Made by a program: the position numbers and the translations under genes
Shown here: positions 9,573-19,814 of the stretch, piece after piece
Position numbering within the stretch: the first letter of the stretch is position 1
Layout of the letters: every line of letters begins with the position of its first letter
The notes under the pieces: generated by a model
What the model was told of the DNA's origin: nothing
The model's database searches: none
Seen by the model: only the letters and a program-made list of their open reading frames with translations
Assembly (NCBI RefSeq): GCF_016908195.1
Contig: NZ_JAFBDK010000006.1
Span: 62,001-126,000, forward strand
Reading direction: 5' to 3'
From: Jeotgalibacillus terrae
GTDB taxonomy: Bacteria > Bacillota > Bacilli > Bacillales > Jeotgalibacillaceae
Length of the DNA stretch: 64,000 bases

Positions 9573-11893
9573 TCTTTCTCACCTACTAATGCAACTTCAA
9601 GCACTTCATCTACATGTGACACCGGTATAAACGTCAGTTCATTACGTACGCTTTCCGGAATATCGTCAATGTCACGCTCGTTCTCTTTTGGAATAATAAT
9701 GGTTGTCAGTCCCGCTCTGTGCGCACTGAGGGATTTTTCTTTCAGTCCGCCAATCGGCAGTACTCTTCCTCTTAGTGTCACTTCACCGGTCATACCGACT
9801 TCTTTTTTGATTTTGCGGTCCGTCAGTGCAGATACAAGCGCAGTTACAATTGTAATACCGGCAGACGGCCCATCTTTTGGCACTGCACCTTCAGGAACGT
9901 GGATATGAATATCATGTTTTTCATGAAAGTCTTCTTCTAAGTTCAGCTGTTCTGCACGGGATCTGACAAATGAAAAGGCAGTCTGGGCAGATTCTTTCAT
10001 CACATCGCCAAGCTTACCGGTCAGCACAAGTTTCCCTTTACCTGGAGATAGTGAGACCTCAATTTGAAGTGTATCTCCTCCAACAGTCGTATAGGCAAGA
10101 CCAGTTGCTACGCCAATCTGATCTTCAACTTCAGCCTGTCCATAACGGAACTTCTTCTTGCCAAGAAGATCAGAAAGGCTTTTTGACGTAACTATGACCT
10201 TTTTCTTCTCTTCTCCAACAATCATTTTGGCAGCTTTTCTGCATACTGTAGCAAGCTGTCGTTCAAGACTTCTTACACCGGCTTCACGCGTGTGGTAGCG
10301 GACAATATCCTTGATGGCTTCATCACGCACCTGAACCTGGGACTTCGATAAGCCATTTTCTTCGATTTGCTTTGGAAGCAGATGATTTTTGGCTATATTA
10401 ATTTTTTCAATCTCTGTGTATCCAGCAATTGTAATGATCTCCATACGGTCACGCAGAGGACCCGGGATCGTTGCCAGGTTATTGGCAGTTGCAATGAACA
10501 TTACTTTGGACAGATCATATGGCTCTTCAATGAAGTGATCACTGAATGAGTTGTTCTGTTCAGGGTCAAGCACTTCAAGCATTGCTGAAGATGGATCCCC
10601 TCTGAAGTCATTAGACATTTTATCAATTTCATCAAGAAGGAACACAGGGTTCACAGTACCCGCTTTTTTCATTCCCTGAATAATACGCCCAGGCATTGCC
10701 CCCACATACGTTCTACGGTGTCCGCGGATTTCAGATTCATCTCTGACACCACCAAGTGATGCTCTGACAAATTTTCTGCCGACTGATTCAGCAATTGAAC
10801 GTGCAAGGCTTGTTTTACCTACTCCAGGTGGTCCGGCAAGACAGAGAATCGGACCCTTTAATGACTTTGTCAGCTGTTGAACGGCCAGATATTCAAGCAC
10901 ACGCTCTTTTACTTTTTCAAGTCCGTAATGGTCACGATCAAGGATCTTTTCAGCCTTTTTAATATCCAGGTCATCTTTAGTTGACTGGCTCCACGGAACG
11001 GTAATAAGCCATTCGATGTAATTGCGGATCACTGAGCTTTCTGCTGAGGTAGCAGGTACTTTTTCATAGCGGTCAAGCTCTTTACGTGCAATCTTCTCTA
11101 TAGATTCAGGCATCTTTGCCTGACGAATTCTTTTTGCCAGGTCAGAAATTTCACCGGTTTTTCCATCTTTATCCCCGAGTTCTTTCTGAATCGCTTTCAT
11201 CTGTTCACGCAGATAATATTCTTTTTGCGTTCTTTCCATAGACTTTTTCACACGCTGACCGATCTTCTTTTCAAGACTCAGTACTTCTTTTTCGTTGTTG
11301 ATTGTCTCGATCAGTCGTGTCATACGTTTTTTGATATCAGTTGTATCAAGTACTTCCTGCTTCATTTTTAACTTTAATGGCAGGTGGGAAGCTACAATAT
11401 CTGCAAGACGGCCGGGTTCTTCGATATCAAGTACTGTGTTAAGTGTCTCTTTAGAAACTTTCTTTGATAACGCAATGTACTGTTCAAAGTAATCCGTTAA
11501 TGTACGCATCAGCGCTTCATATTCAGGGGTTTTTTCAGGATCATCCGGCAGAGATTCAACTGTTACTGTAAAGAAAGGCTCACTTTCTTCAAAAGAAGTA
11601 ATTCTTCCGCGCTCAATCCCTTCAACAAGTACACGGATTGTACCGTTAGGAAGTTTCAGCATTTGCTTTACTTTTGTCAGCGTACCCATTTCAGCCAGGT
11701 CATCCTGCTCAGGCTGATCGATGGCCATATCTTTTTGTGTGGATAAAAAGATCATATGGTCTTCCATCATTGCTTTTTCAAGCGCCTGAATAGACCTTTC
11801 ACGGCCAACGTCAATATGAAGTACCATTGTCGGATACACGAGTAAACCGCGCAGCGGCAGCAGTGGTAAGGTTTGTGTAGTTGATTTCGCCAT
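9569..11893 (-). CDS. lonA: ATP-dependent protease LonA
   Basis: A cytosolic AAA+ serine protease that degrades misfolded and regulatory proteins. Domain order: N-terminal substrate-binding domain and coiled coil (1 to about 300), Walker [10 protein letters not shown] (about 354-362), and the C-terminal protease domain with the catalytic Ser in [10 protein letters not shown] (about 678). At 774 residues it has exactly the B. subtilis length. The ATG at 11893 has GGAGG 8 bases upstream; a GTG nine bases earlier is too close to that site. The paralogue lonB, which lies between clpX and lonA in B. subtilis, is absent. Confidence 0.97.
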   Translation of the reverse strand: MAKSTTQTLPLLPLRGLLVYPTMVLHIDVGRERSIQALEKAMMEDHMIFLSTQKDMAIDQPEQDDLAEMGTLTKVKQMLKLPNGTIRVLVEGIERGRITSFEESEPFFTVTVESLPDDPEKTPEYEALMRTLTDYFEQYIALSKKVSKETLNTVLDIEEPGRLADIVASHLPLKLKMKQEVLDTTDIKKRMTRLIETINNEKEVLSLEKKIGQRVKKSMERTQKEYYLREQMKAIQKELGDKDGKTGEISDLAKRIRQAKMPESIEKIARKELDRYEKVPATSAESSVIRNYIEWLITVPWSQSTKDDLDIKKAEKILDRDHYGLEKVKERVLEYLAVQQLTKSLKGPILCLAGPPGVGKTSLARSIAESVGRKFVRASLGGVRDESEIRGHRRTYVGAMPGRIIQGMKKAGTVNPVFLLDEIDKMSNDFRGDPSSAMLEVLDPEQNNSFSDHFIEEPYDLSKVMFIATANNLATIPGPLRDRMEIITIAGYTEIEKINIAKNHLLPKQIEENGLSKSQVQVRDEAIKDIVRYHTREAGVRSLERQLATVCRKAAKMIVGEEKKKVIVTSKSLSDLLGKKKFRYGQAEVEDQIGVATGLAYTTVGGDTLQIEVSLSPGKGKLVLTGKLGDVMKESAQTAFSFVRSRAEQLNLEEDFHEKHDIHIHVPEGAVPKDGPSAGITIVTALVSALTDRKIKKEVGMTGEVTLRGRVLPIGGLKEKSLSAHRAGLTTIIIPKENERDIDDIPESVRNELTFIPVSHVDEVLEVALVGEKE

Positions 11894-11975
11894 ATGTAAC
11901 ACCTCCAGGTTGTATCTGTTAGCTTCTGTTATACTTTACCCTTTCAACAAGCAAAACATCCGGGCAAAGCGAAGA

Positions 11976-12010
11976 AAAAAGCTGACTCTATATGATGAGC
12001 CAGCTTTTGT
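11976..12010 (-). terminator. Terminator after clpX
   Basis: Arms AAAAGCTG-CTC and GAG-CAGCTTTT with a T tract on the minus side, directly downstream of clpX. lonA therefore probably has its own promoter. Confidence 0.85.
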
Positions 12011-12018
12011 CTTAGACT

Positions 12019-13290
12019 TTAAGCAGATGTCTTTTCTTCATCATCCAGATTAATTTCAGAACCATCTTCTCTCAGCAGAACAGGACGTTCCGTCTGATCA
12101 ACAGCTCCAGGTGTGATAATGCACTTTTTAATTTCTTCTCTGGAAGGAAGATCAAACATGACATCAAGCATCAGGTTTTCAATAATAGAACGAAGTCCTC
12201 GTGCACCGGTTTTTCGTTCAATTGCTTTTTTAGAGATTTCACGCAGTGCTTCTTCCTCAAATTCAAGTTCAACATCATCAAGCTCAAGCATTTTCTGATA
12301 TTGTTTGACTAAGGCGTTTTTAGGCTGAGTCAAAATTGAGATCAGCGCCTCTTCATCCAGCGTTTCAAGTGTTGCTGTCACTGGCAGACGGCCGATAAAT
12401 TCAGGGATCAGACCGAATTTCAGTAGATCCTCAGGTACCAGCTTAGCAAGCAGTTCACGTTCAGTCAGGTCACCTTTTGATTCTCCAGAGCCGAAGCCGA
12501 TTACCTTCTGGCCAAGTCGGCGTTTGATAATCTGGTCCACACCGTCGAATGCCCCGCCAACAATGAACAGGATATTCGTTGTATCGATTTGAATAAACTC
12601 CTGGTGTGGATGCTTCCTTCCACCCTGTGGAGGCACACTTGCAGTCGTACCTTCAAGAATTTTCAGCAATGCCTGCTGAACACCTTCACCTGAAACGTCA
12701 CGTGTAATTGACGGGTTTTCAGATTTACGGGCTACTTTATCGATTTCATCGATATAGATAATTCCCTTTTCAGCGCGTTCAACATCGTAATCAGCAGCCT
12801 GAATCAGTTTCAGAAGAATGTTTTCAACATCTTCCCCTACATAACCGGCTTCTGTCAGTGATGTAGCATCCGCAATGGCAAATGGCACATTCAGAATTCT
12901 TGCAAGTGTCTGTGCCAGCAACGTTTTACCTGATCCGGTTGGACCGATCAGGCAGATGTTACTTTTCGAAAGTTCAACATCGTCAACTTTACTGTTTGAT
13001 TTAATACGTTTGTAGTGGTTATAAACAGCTACAGAAAGTGACTTCTTTGCACGTTCCTGTCCGATAACGTAATCACCCAGAATTGAAAGGATTTCCTTTG
13101 GTTTTGGAACATCCTTGAACTCTACTTCTTCTTCAGTGCCCAGCTCTTCTTCTACAATTTCAGTGCAGAGTTCGATACACTCATCACAAATATATACGCC
13201 AGGCCCGGCAACAAGCTTACGTACCTGTTCCTGGGTCTTTCCGCAGAAAGAACATTTCAATTGTCCTTTTTCATCGTTAAATTTAAACAT
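12019..13290 (-). CDS. clpX: ATP-dependent Clp protease ATP-binding subunit ClpX
   Basis: An AAA+ unfoldase that feeds substrates to ClpP. The N-terminal zinc-binding domain has CSFC at about 13-16 and CDEC about 20 residues later. The Walker A GPTGSGKT, the pore loop GYVGED, and the Walker B region IIYIDEIDK follow in order. Length 423. The ATG at 13290 fits the AAAGGGG ribosome site and the conserved [13 protein letters not shown] start; a GTG nine bases upstream does not. A terminator on each side makes it a single-gene unit. Confidence 0.97.
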   Translation of the reverse strand: MFKFNDEKGQLKCSFCGKTQEQVRKLVAGPGVYICDECIELCTEIVEEELGTEEEVEFKDVPKPKEILSILGDYVIGQERAKKSLSVAVYNHYKRIKSNSKVDDVELSKSNICLIGPTGSGKTLLAQTLARILNVPFAIADATSLTEAGYVGEDVENILLKLIQAADYDVERAEKGIIYIDEIDKVARKSENPSITRDVSGEGVQQALLKILEGTTASVPPQGGRKHPHQEFIQIDTTNILFIVGGAFDGVDQIIKRRLGQKVIGFGSGESKGDLTERELLAKLVPEDLLKFGLIPEFIGRLPVTATLETLDEEALISILTQPKNALVKQYQKMLELDDVELEFEEEALREISKKAIERKTGARGLRSIIENLMLDVMFDLPSREEIKKCIITPGAVDQTERPVLLREDGSEINLDDEEKTSA

Positions 13291-13455
13291 TCCATTCACC
13301 CCTTTATCAGTCTTGCCCTGAGCTAGAGCAGCTCTTCTTCACTCTGTAGAGAAAATTGTACCATAATGAATCATTAGACGGAACTAACTCGATTTTCCCG
13401 ATATGCTTTCCTTTTAAACACTTATGTATGCACGAAATGATTAAAGCTTTTATGT

Positions 13456-13488
13456 TATAAAACAAGGCACGATATCATCGCGCCTTGC
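13456..13488 (-). terminator. Terminator after tig
   Basis: Arms CAAGGC-CG (463-471 of this kilobase block) and CG-GCCTTG with a short T run TTTTATAA on the minus side, just downstream of the tig stop. Confidence 0.75.
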
Positions 13489-13500
13489 CCTTAAATCTTA

Positions 13501-14790
13501 TTATGCAACAGTTTTACTGTTTTCCACAAGAAAATCGATTGCTTTTTGTACACGAAGATCATTTTCAAGAATTTCAGTAGATCCGCCAAGTGCAGCTTTG
13601 ATCTGATCAACTGACATATTGAATTGTTCAGTCATGCTGCTAAGCTCTGACTCAACATCTTCTTCTGTGACAGTGATGTTTTCTGCATCAGCGATTGCTT
13701 CAAGTACAAGGTTCGTACGAACACGCTTCGCTGCATCTTCCTGCATTTGTCCGCGAAGTGTTTCTTCGTCCTGTCCGCTGAACTGGAAGTAAAGATCAAG
13801 GTTCATACCCTGTGCGCTAAGACGCTGTTCGAATTCCTGCATCATGCGGTCAACTTCAGTGTTAACCATTGATTCCGGAATATCGATTTCAGCATTTTCA
13901 GCTGCCTTTTCTACAACTGAATCGCGAAGTGCCATCTCAGCAGCATTTTGCTTTTCTTCAGTCAGACGCGTTTTCGTTTTTTCTTTCAGTTCAGAAAGAG
14001 ACTCAACTTCTTCGTCTGCATCTTTAGCGAATTCATCATCAAGTTCAGGAAGTTCCTTTGCTTTGATTTCATGAATTTTCACTTTGAAAGTTGCCGGTTT
14101 ACCAGCAAGCTCTTCAGCATGATACTCTTCAGGGAATGAAACTTCAACGTCCTTTTCATCTCCAGCTGCAAGACCTACAAGCTGCTCTTCAAATCCTGGA
14201 ATGAATGAACCTGAACCAATTTCAAGTGAATAGTTTTCAGCTTGTCCGCCTTCAAACGCCTCACCATCAACGAAGCCTTCAAAGTCAAGAACAACAGTAT
14301 TGCCGTCTTCAACTTTTCCGTCTTCTTTCACAACAAGCTCAGCCTGACGTTCCTGCAGCTGCTTAAGCTCAGCATCCACATCTTCATCAGTTACTTCAGC
14401 ATCAAGCTTTTCCACTTCAAGCCCTTTGTATTCACCAAGTTTAACTTCCGGCTTAACCGTTACTTTTGCAGTGAAGATCAGTTCTTTACCTTTTTCCATC
14501 TGTTCAACATCAATTTCAGGACGGTCTACAGGTACGATACCTGCTTCGTCTACTGCGCTTGCGTAAGCTTCAGGAAGGATTTCATCAAGTGCATCCTGAT
14601 AAAGTGATTCTACACCAAAACGCTTTTCAAACATTTGGCGAGGCATTTTTCCTTTACGGAAACCGGGTACGTTAATTTGCTTAACGACCTTTTTAAACGC
14701 GCTGTCCAATCCTTTGTTTACTGTCTCAGCGTCTACCTGTACAGTTAGTACACCTTCATTACCTTCTTGCTTTTCCCATTTTGCTGACAT
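13501..14790 (-). CDS. tig: Trigger factor, ribosome-associated chaperone
   Basis: Binds nascent chains at the ribosome exit and has peptidyl-prolyl isomerase activity. The ribosome-docking loop GFRKGKMPR lies in the N-terminal domain (about 45-53). An FKBP-type PPIase domain follows (about 160-245), then the helical C-terminal chaperone domain. Length 429. The ATG at 14790 is used because GGAGGG precedes it and homologues start MSAKWE; the upstream in-frame start lacks a ribosome site. Confidence 0.97.
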   Translation of the reverse strand: MSAKWEKQEGNEGVLTVQVDAETVNKGLDSAFKKVVKQINVPGFRKGKMPRQMFEKRFGVESLYQDALDEILPEAYASAVDEAGIVPVDRPEIDVEQMEKGKELIFTAKVTVKPEVKLGEYKGLEVEKLDAEVTDEDVDAELKQLQERQAELVVKEDGKVEDGNTVVLDFEGFVDGEAFEGGQAENYSLEIGSGSFIPGFEEQLVGLAAGDEKDVEVSFPEEYHAEELAGKPATFKVKIHEIKAKELPELDDEFAKDADEEVESLSELKEKTKTRLTEEKQNAAEMALRDSVVEKAAENAEIDIPESMVNTEVDRMMQEFEQRLSAQGMNLDLYFQFSGQDEETLRGQMQEDAAKRVRTNLVLEAIADAENITVTEEDVESELSSMTEQFNMSVDQIKAALGGSTEILENDLRVQKAIDFLVENSKTVA

Positions 14791-14896
14791 AAATAATTCC
14801 CTCCAAAACATCTATTAAGTTAATGGTTTCATGAACATCATGAAATCAATGATTCTTTCATTTATCGATTTAAGAATCCCATTATGCAACCATTTT

Positions 14897-14924
14897 ATTA
14901 TAACATACGCGGTTTGTGTTTCAA
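14897..14924 (-). promoter_or_regulatory. Promoter of tig
   Basis: Minus strand -35 TTGAAA (14919-14924) and -10 TATAAT (14897-14902) with a 16-base spacer, between the ysoA stop and tig. The leader is about 100 bases. Confidence 0.65.
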
Positions 14925-14934
14925 CTGCAAACCA

Positions 14935-15882
14935 TTAGACCATTTCCGCTTTCTCAAGTCTCCTGATTTCATCGAGCAGGTCTTCATCTGAGAATTGCTG
15001 AAAAGCAGTTTCATGCCCCATATATTCTCTCGAAAGTCTCAAATACGCTTCTGAGAGCAGTTCCGCATTATTATTTCTCCAAGTGAAAGGGTACAGCAGG
15101 AATGCATGCTTTTGCAAGAGCTCCTGTGCAATTTCTGCTGTTTGCAGTTCCTGACTGTGATCTTCAATCATCGCTTTCGTCTGCTGAAAAATCTCCTGTT
15201 CAAAAGGCTCGAGCAGTTCGGCAGGAATAACAGAAATTTCTTTCCCCCACTTACTGACAATCACTTCATCTTCAATCCCCTGTTCTCTGAGAATATTCAG
15301 AAGTAATGTCTGTATAAACGGATGCGTCTGTCCACTTTCGATTTCCCTGATAATATCGTCTTTCATTGGTCTGATATTCTGCTTAGCCAGCGCTGCCGAC
15401 TGAATCATCTGCTGCTCGAGATCTTTATGCAATTGAAAAGAGGCAAAAGACTCGTCAGCTGATTCAGTGATCTCTTTCTGCTCCTGTCCTAAGTCAATCA
15501 GACTTTTGAGACGTGCTGCCTTCTCAGGCGGCAATTCATTCTCTTCTAAAAGAGGACTGATAAAAGCTGATATTTCACTGAACTTTCTCAGCTTGATCAG
15601 GTTCATCACGTAAAGCTCTATCAGTTCTTCATATTCACCTGAACCTTCATGAAGCATCTTTTCACACAGTCCGGCTGACTCCCTCCACTGACGGTTTTCA
15701 TAATAGGCAACGGCCAGCGAGGTGCCTGCAGCTGCGTCGTGTTCATCCATGTCATACGCCTGTTCAAGCAGGCTGATGGCTTCAACATTTTCCTGATTTT
15801 GCAGCATGTCTAATCCACGTTCTATGAGACGCTCTTTTAAGCCCGGGAACGGAATCACACGCCTGCTCTGCTGCTCATCCAT
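14935..15882 (-). CDS. ysoA: TPR-repeat protein YsoA
   Basis: A soluble, largely helical protein with tetratricopeptide-like repeats near the N-terminus (for example ENVEAISLLEQAYDMDEHDA, about 32-51). TPRs mediate protein contacts. It sits immediately upstream of tig, the position of ysoA in B. subtilis, and its length (315) is close to that protein. No catalytic motif is visible. No specific partner can be named from the sequence. Confidence 0.8.
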   Translation of the reverse strand: MDEQQSRRVIPFPGLKERLIERGLDMLQNQENVEAISLLEQAYDMDEHDAAAGTSLAVAYYENRQWRESAGLCEKMLHEGSGEYEELIELYVMNLIKLRKFSEISAFISPLLEENELPPEKAARLKSLIDLGQEQKEITESADESFASFQLHKDLEQQMIQSAALAKQNIRPMKDDIIREIESGQTHPFIQTLLLNILREQGIEDEVIVSKWGKEISVIPAELLEPFEQEIFQQTKAMIEDHSQELQTAEIAQELLQKHAFLLYPFTWRNNNAELLSEAYLRLSREYMGHETAFQQFSDEDLLDEIRRLEKAEMV

Positions 15883-15974
15883 ATATGATGAACCACCTTC
15901 CGTTATAATATGTGAATTGAGTGTAGCACTGTCATCTCAAAAATGCCAAGAATCAAACTGATTACACAAAAAGA

Positions 15975-16008
15975 AAACCTGTCTGTTACGGACGTAACAG
16001 ACAGGTTT
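15975..16008 (-). terminator. Terminator of the tRNA-Arg gene
   Basis: A perfect 15-bp stem, AAACCTGTCTGTTAC and its complement, around a 4-base loop. It is followed by a T-rich stretch on the minus strand, six bases past the tRNA 3' end. Confidence 0.93.
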
Positions 16009-16014
16009 AGGTAG

Positions 16015-16088
16015 CGTCCCAGGAGCGATTCGAACGCCCGACCGACAGCTTAGAAGGCTGTTGCTCTATCCAGCTGAGCTACTGGGAC
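16015..16088 (-). tRNA. tRNA-Arg (anticodon TCT)
   Basis: A complete cloverleaf of 74 bases: acceptor arms GTCCCAG and CTGGGAC, D-arm with AGCTCAGCTGGATAGAGC, anticodon stem CAGCC/GGCTG type with loop CTTCTAA giving TCT, and T-loop GTTCGAATC. It reads AGA codons. The terminal CCA is not encoded. It has its own strong promoter and terminator. Confidence 0.97.
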
Positions 16089-16118
16089 ATTATGTAGTCC
16101 TTGTTGAGGACAATTACT

Positions 16119-16147
16119 ATTATATTAACTAGCGTATAAAAAGTCAA
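16119..16147 (-). promoter_or_regulatory. Strong promoter of tRNA-Arg
   Basis: Minus strand -35 TTGACT (16142-16147), 17-base spacer, -10 TATAAT (16119-16124). The short leader before the tRNA contains a small hairpin, GTCCT and AGGAC around five bases. Confidence 0.9.
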
Positions 16148-16209
16148 CGGATTTTAAAAATATTATTTTAAAATATTTTCAACCGGATTGAATCCGCATA
16201 AGAATCAGT

Positions 16210-16241
16210 CCCGTCCGCTTCTAAAAGCCGTCGCGGACGGG
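16210..16241 (-). terminator. Possible terminator after ysnB
   Basis: A 9-bp perfect stem, CCCGTCCGC and GCGGACGGG, around 14 bases lies just past the ysnB stop. No T tract follows directly, although an AT-rich stretch lies 30 bases on. It may be a weak terminator or an RNA-stabilising hairpin. Confidence 0.45.
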
Positions 16242-16249
16242 TACTGAAA

Positions 16250-16759
16250 TCACGCGTTGAACTCTTTATTCCATGATAACAGTTTCTCATGCTGATCTGT
16301 ATAAAAATCAATATCAACCTGCCGCTCATGAAGGTTAACAATTGCATATGTCGGCTCATTGCGGTCCCTTGGCAATCTGATACTGCCCGGATTCAGGAAC
16401 AGCCGGCCATCCATCATTTCAGCACCCAGCTGGTGGGAATGTCCGAAAATAATGATATCAGCCTGAAGTTCATCTCCCTTATAGCCAATTCGATCAAGTG
16501 AAGATTTAATGCCGTACAAGTGCCCGTGTGTGATAAAAACTTTTGTCCCATCACAATCAACAAGTTCATCTTCAGGATACGCTGAATCAAAGTCACAATT
16601 CCCCCGCACCTTTACAAACGGGTTCATCACGTCAGACTCAAAGGGCAGTTCTGAATCACCTGCATGAAACATATAATCCACATGGCCACGCCAGCGTTCA
16701 GTTACTTCTGAAAGAATTTTACTGTCTCCATGGTTATCACTCACAACCAGTAATTTCAT
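16250..16759 (-). CDS. ysnB: YfcE-type metallophosphoesterase
   Basis: A small calcineurin-like phosphodiesterase of the YfcE/MJ0936 group. Metal ligands are visible in order: VVSDNHGD (7-14), FHAGDSE, RGNCD, THGHLYG and IFGHSH. The natural substrate of these enzymes is not settled. Length 169 is standard. It is the last gene of rph-rdgB-ysnB, 9 bases after rdgB, as in B. subtilis. Confidence 0.92.
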   Translation of the reverse strand: MKLLVVSDNHGDSKILSEVTERWRGHVDYMFHAGDSELPFESDVMNPFVKVRGNCDFDSAYPEDELVDCDGTKVFITHGHLYGIKSSLDRIGYKGDELQADIIIFGHSHQLGAEMMDGRLFLNPGSIRLPRDRNEPTYAIVNLHERQVDIDFYTDQHEKLLSWNKEFNA

Positions 16760-16768
16760 CCTATCACC

Positions 16769-17353
16769 TCATTGAAACTGTAATTGCAATTTCCTGAGTG
16801 CATTTGCACGGTGGCTGATCCGGTTCTTCTCTTCCGGTGTCAGTTCTGCAAAAGTTTTCCCGAACACTTCAGTATAAAAAATCGGATCGTATCCAAATCC
16901 GTTTTCACCAGATGGCTTTGAAGTTATATACCCTTCCGATTCACCTGTAAACAGAACAGTATCTTTTTCAGGTTCTGCAAGTGCCAGCGTACAATGAAAT
17001 CGTGCAGTTCTTTTTTCCTTTGGCACCCCTTTTAGCTTATCGAGTACTTTTTCAATATTTTTCTGATCATCTTTTTCTGTACCGGCGTAACGGGCTGAAT
17101 ACACACCCGGTTCACCGTTCAGGGCATCCACGATTAAGCCGCTGTCGTCAGCAATAACGATTTCGTAAAAATGTTTTGAAATCGCTTCTGCTTTTAAAGT
17201 AGCATTTTCAGCAAAAGTTGAACCTGTTTCCTCTACTTCTTCTATTGAAGGGTAGTCTGAAAGTGTTTTGATTTTGTAGCCAAAAGGTGCAAGCAGTTTT
17301 TCAAAATCTTTTGCTTTACCTTGATTGTGCGTGGCAATAATCATCGTTTTCAT
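16769..17353 (-). CDS. rdgB: dITP/XTP pyrophosphatase RdgB/HAM1
   Basis: Hydrolyses non-canonical purine triphosphates (XTP, dITP) to monophosphates, keeping them out of nucleic acids. Signatures: [16 protein letters not shown] at the N-terminus, [20 protein letters not shown] (catalytic Asp pair, 20 residues) and [12 protein letters not shown]. Length 194. The ATG at 17353 overlaps the rph stop by four bases, indicating translational coupling. Known as ysnA in older B. subtilis annotation. Confidence 0.95.
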   Translation of the reverse strand: MKTMIIATHNQGKAKDFEKLLAPFGYKIKTLSDYPSIEEVEETGSTFAENATLKAEAISKHFYEIVIADDSGLIVDALNGEPGVYSARYAGTEKDDQKNIEKVLDKLKGVPKEKRTARFHCTLALAEPEKDTVLFTGESEGYITSKPSGENGFGYDPIFYTEVFGKTFAELTPEEKNRISHRANALRKLQLQFQ

Positions 17354-18105
17354 CCGGTTACACCGTCCAGAATTTTAGCTGTTATTTCTTCGCCCAGAAT
17401 CATTTTCTGGTGCTCAACAATCTTTTCAATTCCCGCCTTACCGATACTGAGCATGTCAAGCAGCTGTTCGTGTGTGAATTCAGCCTCTTCACCTGTACCC
17501 TGAAGTTCAACAAAATTCCCTTTCCCGGTCATGACGATATTCATATCAACTTCAGCAGTGCTGTCTTCTGCATAATTCAAATCAAGAATTGGCTCACCTT
17601 CTGTACTGATGCCTGCAGATACTGCGGCAAGAAAATCTTTTACAGGAAAGGCCGGCAGTGCTTTTTCTGAAGCGATTTTCTCAATAGCCAGTGCCATCGC
17701 TGCAAATGCACCTGAAATCGAAGCAGTCCGTGTACCTCCATCAGCCTGAATCACGTCACAGTCTATCCATACGGTTCTCTCACCCAGTGCGTCAAGATCA
17801 ACAACTGAACGCAATGCCCGGCCAATCAGTCTCTGGATCTCCATTGTACGGCCGCTGACCTTTCCTTTGGAAGATTCACGGATCGTCCGCTGACCGGTTG
17901 CCCTTGGCAGCATAGCGTATTCTGCCGTAATCCAGCCCTTACCCTGACCTCTCAAAAATGGCGGAACCCTGTCATCTATACTTGCCGTACAGATTACTTT
18001 CGTATCCCCAAATGATACAAGTACAGATCCTTCAGGATGCATCAGGTAGTTCTTTTCAATTTTTACTTCTCTCATTTCAGAGGGAATTCTTCCATCGATT
18101 CTCAC
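17350..18105 (-). CDS. rph: Ribonuclease PH
   Basis: A phosphorolytic 3'-to-5' exoribonuclease that trims tRNA 3' ends. The 251-residue protein shows the family blocks [49 protein letters not shown]-like (here [20 protein letters not shown]) and [16 protein letters not shown]. The start codon is GTG at 18105, nine bases after GGAG. First gene of rph-rdgB-ysnB, downstream of racE beyond a terminator. Confidence 0.96.
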   Translation of the reverse strand: MRIDGRIPSEMREVKIEKNYLMHPEGSVLVSFGDTKVICTASIDDRVPPFLRGQGKGWITAEYAMLPRATGQRTIRESSKGKVSGRTMEIQRLIGRALRSVVDLDALGERTVWIDCDVIQADGGTRTASISGAFAAMALAIEKIASEKALPAFPVKDFLAAVSAGISTEGEPILDLNYAEDSTAEVDMNIVMTGKGNFVELQGTGEEAEFTHEQLLDMLSIGKAGIEKIVEHQKMILGEEITAKILDGVTG

Positions 18106-18139
18106 AGATATTCACTCCATTTTTAATGATGTACATGAC

Positions 18140-18162
18140 AAAAGCCGTGATAAGCTCACGGC
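18140..18162 (-). terminator. Terminator overlapping the racE stop
   Basis: GCCGTGA and TCACGGC form the stem, followed by CTTTTG. The racE stop codon (18156-18158) lies inside the first arm, so translation to the end may influence folding. Confidence 0.7.
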
Positions 18163-18953
18163 AGTTTCACAGATTCTACTACAATGGAATCGTCATTCAT
18201 CCATTCTCGTGCAACTTGTCCAAATATAACAGGTGAACCAGTTGTATAAAATACATTTTGTTTCTTCTCATGACGCGAATGAAGCTCACCGCGATAAGAT
18301 AGGATCGCACTGACCTCTCTTGCAGTCTCATCACCCGAACTGATTACTTTTACTTTTGATCCGACGTACTGCTCAATCAGCGGCTGAAGCAGTGGATAGT
18401 GTGTACAGCCGAGAATCAATGTGTCAATCGGGTACTGTCTCATCTCACTGAGTGTTTCAGCGACAATTTTTTTAGCCATTGAACTGTTGTACTCTCCACT
18501 TTCTACAAGCGGAACAAATTTCGGGCATGCCTTCGGATACGTTTGTATTGATTCTTTCAGGCTGTGGAGCACATGTTCATACGCTTCACTTTTAATCGTT
18601 CCGACAGTTCCAAGAATGCCGATATGATTATTCTTTGTATACTTAATCGCTGAGCGCGCTCCGGGTGAGATGACACCGATTACCGGAATATCAAAAGCAG
18701 TTCTTATCTCTTCAAGCGCAGCTGCAGTTGCAGTATTACAGGCGATCACCAGCATTTTAATATCCTGCTTATATAAAAACTCAGCCATTTCCCACGTATA
18801 CCTTCTTACTTCTTCTTCAGGTCTCGGGCCATATGGACAGCGTGCTGTATCCCCTAAATAAATAATATGCTCATTTGGAAGCTGGTAGATAATTTCTTTG
18901 GCAACTGTTAAGCCGCCTACACCGGAATCCATTACACCAATTGCTCTACTCAA
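18156..18953 (-). CDS. racE: Glutamate racemase
   Basis: Interconverts L- and D-glutamate for peptidoglycan. The two catalytic cysteines are visible in IACNTATAAA (about 72) and LGCTHYPLL (about 184). The N-terminal MDSGVGGLTVAKE and the SPGAR block complete the family pattern. Length 265. The start codon is TTG at 18953, preceded by GTGAGG. It follows ysmB, as in B. subtilis. It could equally be named murI. Confidence 0.96.
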   Translation of the reverse strand: MSRAIGVMDSGVGGLTVAKEIIYQLPNEHIIYLGDTARCPYGPRPEEEVRRYTWEMAEFLYKQDIKMLVIACNTATAAALEEIRTAFDIPVIGVISPGARSAIKYTKNNHIGILGTVGTIKSEAYEHVLHSLKESIQTYPKACPKFVPLVESGEYNSSMAKKIVAETLSEMRQYPIDTLILGCTHYPLLQPLIEQYVGSKVKVISSGDETAREVSAILSYRGELHSRHEKKQNVFYTTGSPVIFGQVAREWMNDDSIVVESVKLP

Positions 18954-18969
18954 AAAAAACGCCTCACTC

Positions 18970-19422
18970 TTATTTCATTTCACCATGTAATTTATTCAGC
19001 GCTTTAGCGAGTGAAGTCACTTCATCCTCTGTAAAACCGGATAGTACATCACTTAGATCGTGCTGACGCTTTTTAATTACTTCTTCAATAATTCTTTCGC
19101 CTTCTTCTAATAAATGAATTCTAACCACCCTGCGGTCATGTTCATCTTTTACTCTGACAACCAGATTGCTTCTTTCCATCCGGTCAATTAAGTCTGTTGT
19201 TGTGCTGCATGCAAGATACATTTTATTTGATAGTTCGCCAATCGTCATGTCTCCGGCTTCAAACAGCCACTGAAGTGCCACGAATTGCGGTGGCGTAATC
19301 GTGTACTGACTGAGGATTTCACGACCCTTTTGTTTGATCAGTCCGGAAATATAGCGGAGGTCTTTTTCGATATCTGCTACAACCTCTCTTGGATGAAGCT
19401 CCTGTACACTTTTCGTTTCCAT
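18970..19422 (-). CDS. ysmB: MarR-family transcriptional regulator YsmB
   Basis: A winged-helix regulator of about 150 residues. The DNA-binding core is seen in GDMTIGELSNKMYLACSTTT (recognition helix) and the wing in VKDEHDRRVVRIHLLEEGE. Ligand and targets are unknown. The ATG at 19422 is placed 9 bases after AGGGAG; a GTG start 12 bases upstream would lie inside that ribosome site. It sits between gerE and racE, as in B. subtilis. Confidence 0.88.
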   Translation of the reverse strand: METKSVQELHPREVVADIEKDLRYISGLIKQKGREILSQYTITPPQFVALQWLFEAGDMTIGELSNKMYLACSTTTDLIDRMERSNLVVRVKDEHDRRVVRIHLLEEGERIIEEVIKKRQHDLSDVLSGFTEDEVTSLAKALNKLHGEMK

Positions 19423-19511
19423 CGTTATATACACTCCCTATGTTTCGTTGTATACATATTGTCGCTTTTTTAATGATAATAATCAAGAAAATTTGAACAA
19501 ACTGCCGTAAA

Positions 19512-19544
19512 CAAAAAAACTGCCTCTGAATTACAGAGACAGTT
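19512..19544 (-). terminator. Terminator overlapping the gerE stop
   Basis: AACTG-CTCTG and CAGAG-CAGTT pair around ATTA with seven T following on the minus strand. The gerE stop lies in the loop. Confidence 0.9.
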
Positions 19545-19743
19545 CTCCAAGCCTTAATAACTCGACAATCGCCTGAGCTCTTCCTTTTACACCAAGTTTC
19601 TGGATTACATTAGAAATATGGTTTCTGACAGTTTTTTCACTTATAAATAAAGCAGAAGCAATTTCTTTAGTCGTCAAATCTTTCAATAAAAGAGAAAACA
19701 CTTCTCTTTCCCTTTTTGTTAGTATTGAGTTTCTCCGGGCCAC
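19531..19743 (-). CDS. gerE: GerE, late mother-cell sporulation regulator
   Basis: A LuxR-type helix-turn-helix protein of 70 residues, the last regulator of the mother-cell cascade. With sigma-K it activates or represses spore coat genes. The sequence runs LTKREREVFSLLLKDLTTKE and then IASALFISEKTVRNHISNVI, with only conservative changes from B. subtilis GerE, ending in GELSL. The start is a GTG 7 bases after AAGGGGG. Presence of gerE with spoVID and sspI shows a spore former. Confidence 0.96.
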   Translation of the reverse strand: MARRNSILTKREREVFSLLLKDLTTKEIASALFISEKTVRNHISNVIQKLGVKGRAQAIVELLRLGELSL

Positions 19744-19814
19744 TCCTTTTCCCCCTTATCCATTTACGCCGTTTGTTCAGTGTATGAAACCGGCAGAAAA
19801 GAAGTGAGTGTTCA

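Noticed and set aside
13844-14607. Long plus-strand frames opposite tig
   Set aside because: They are antisense shadows of an acidic coding region, with Ser- and Phe-rich translations and no start signals.
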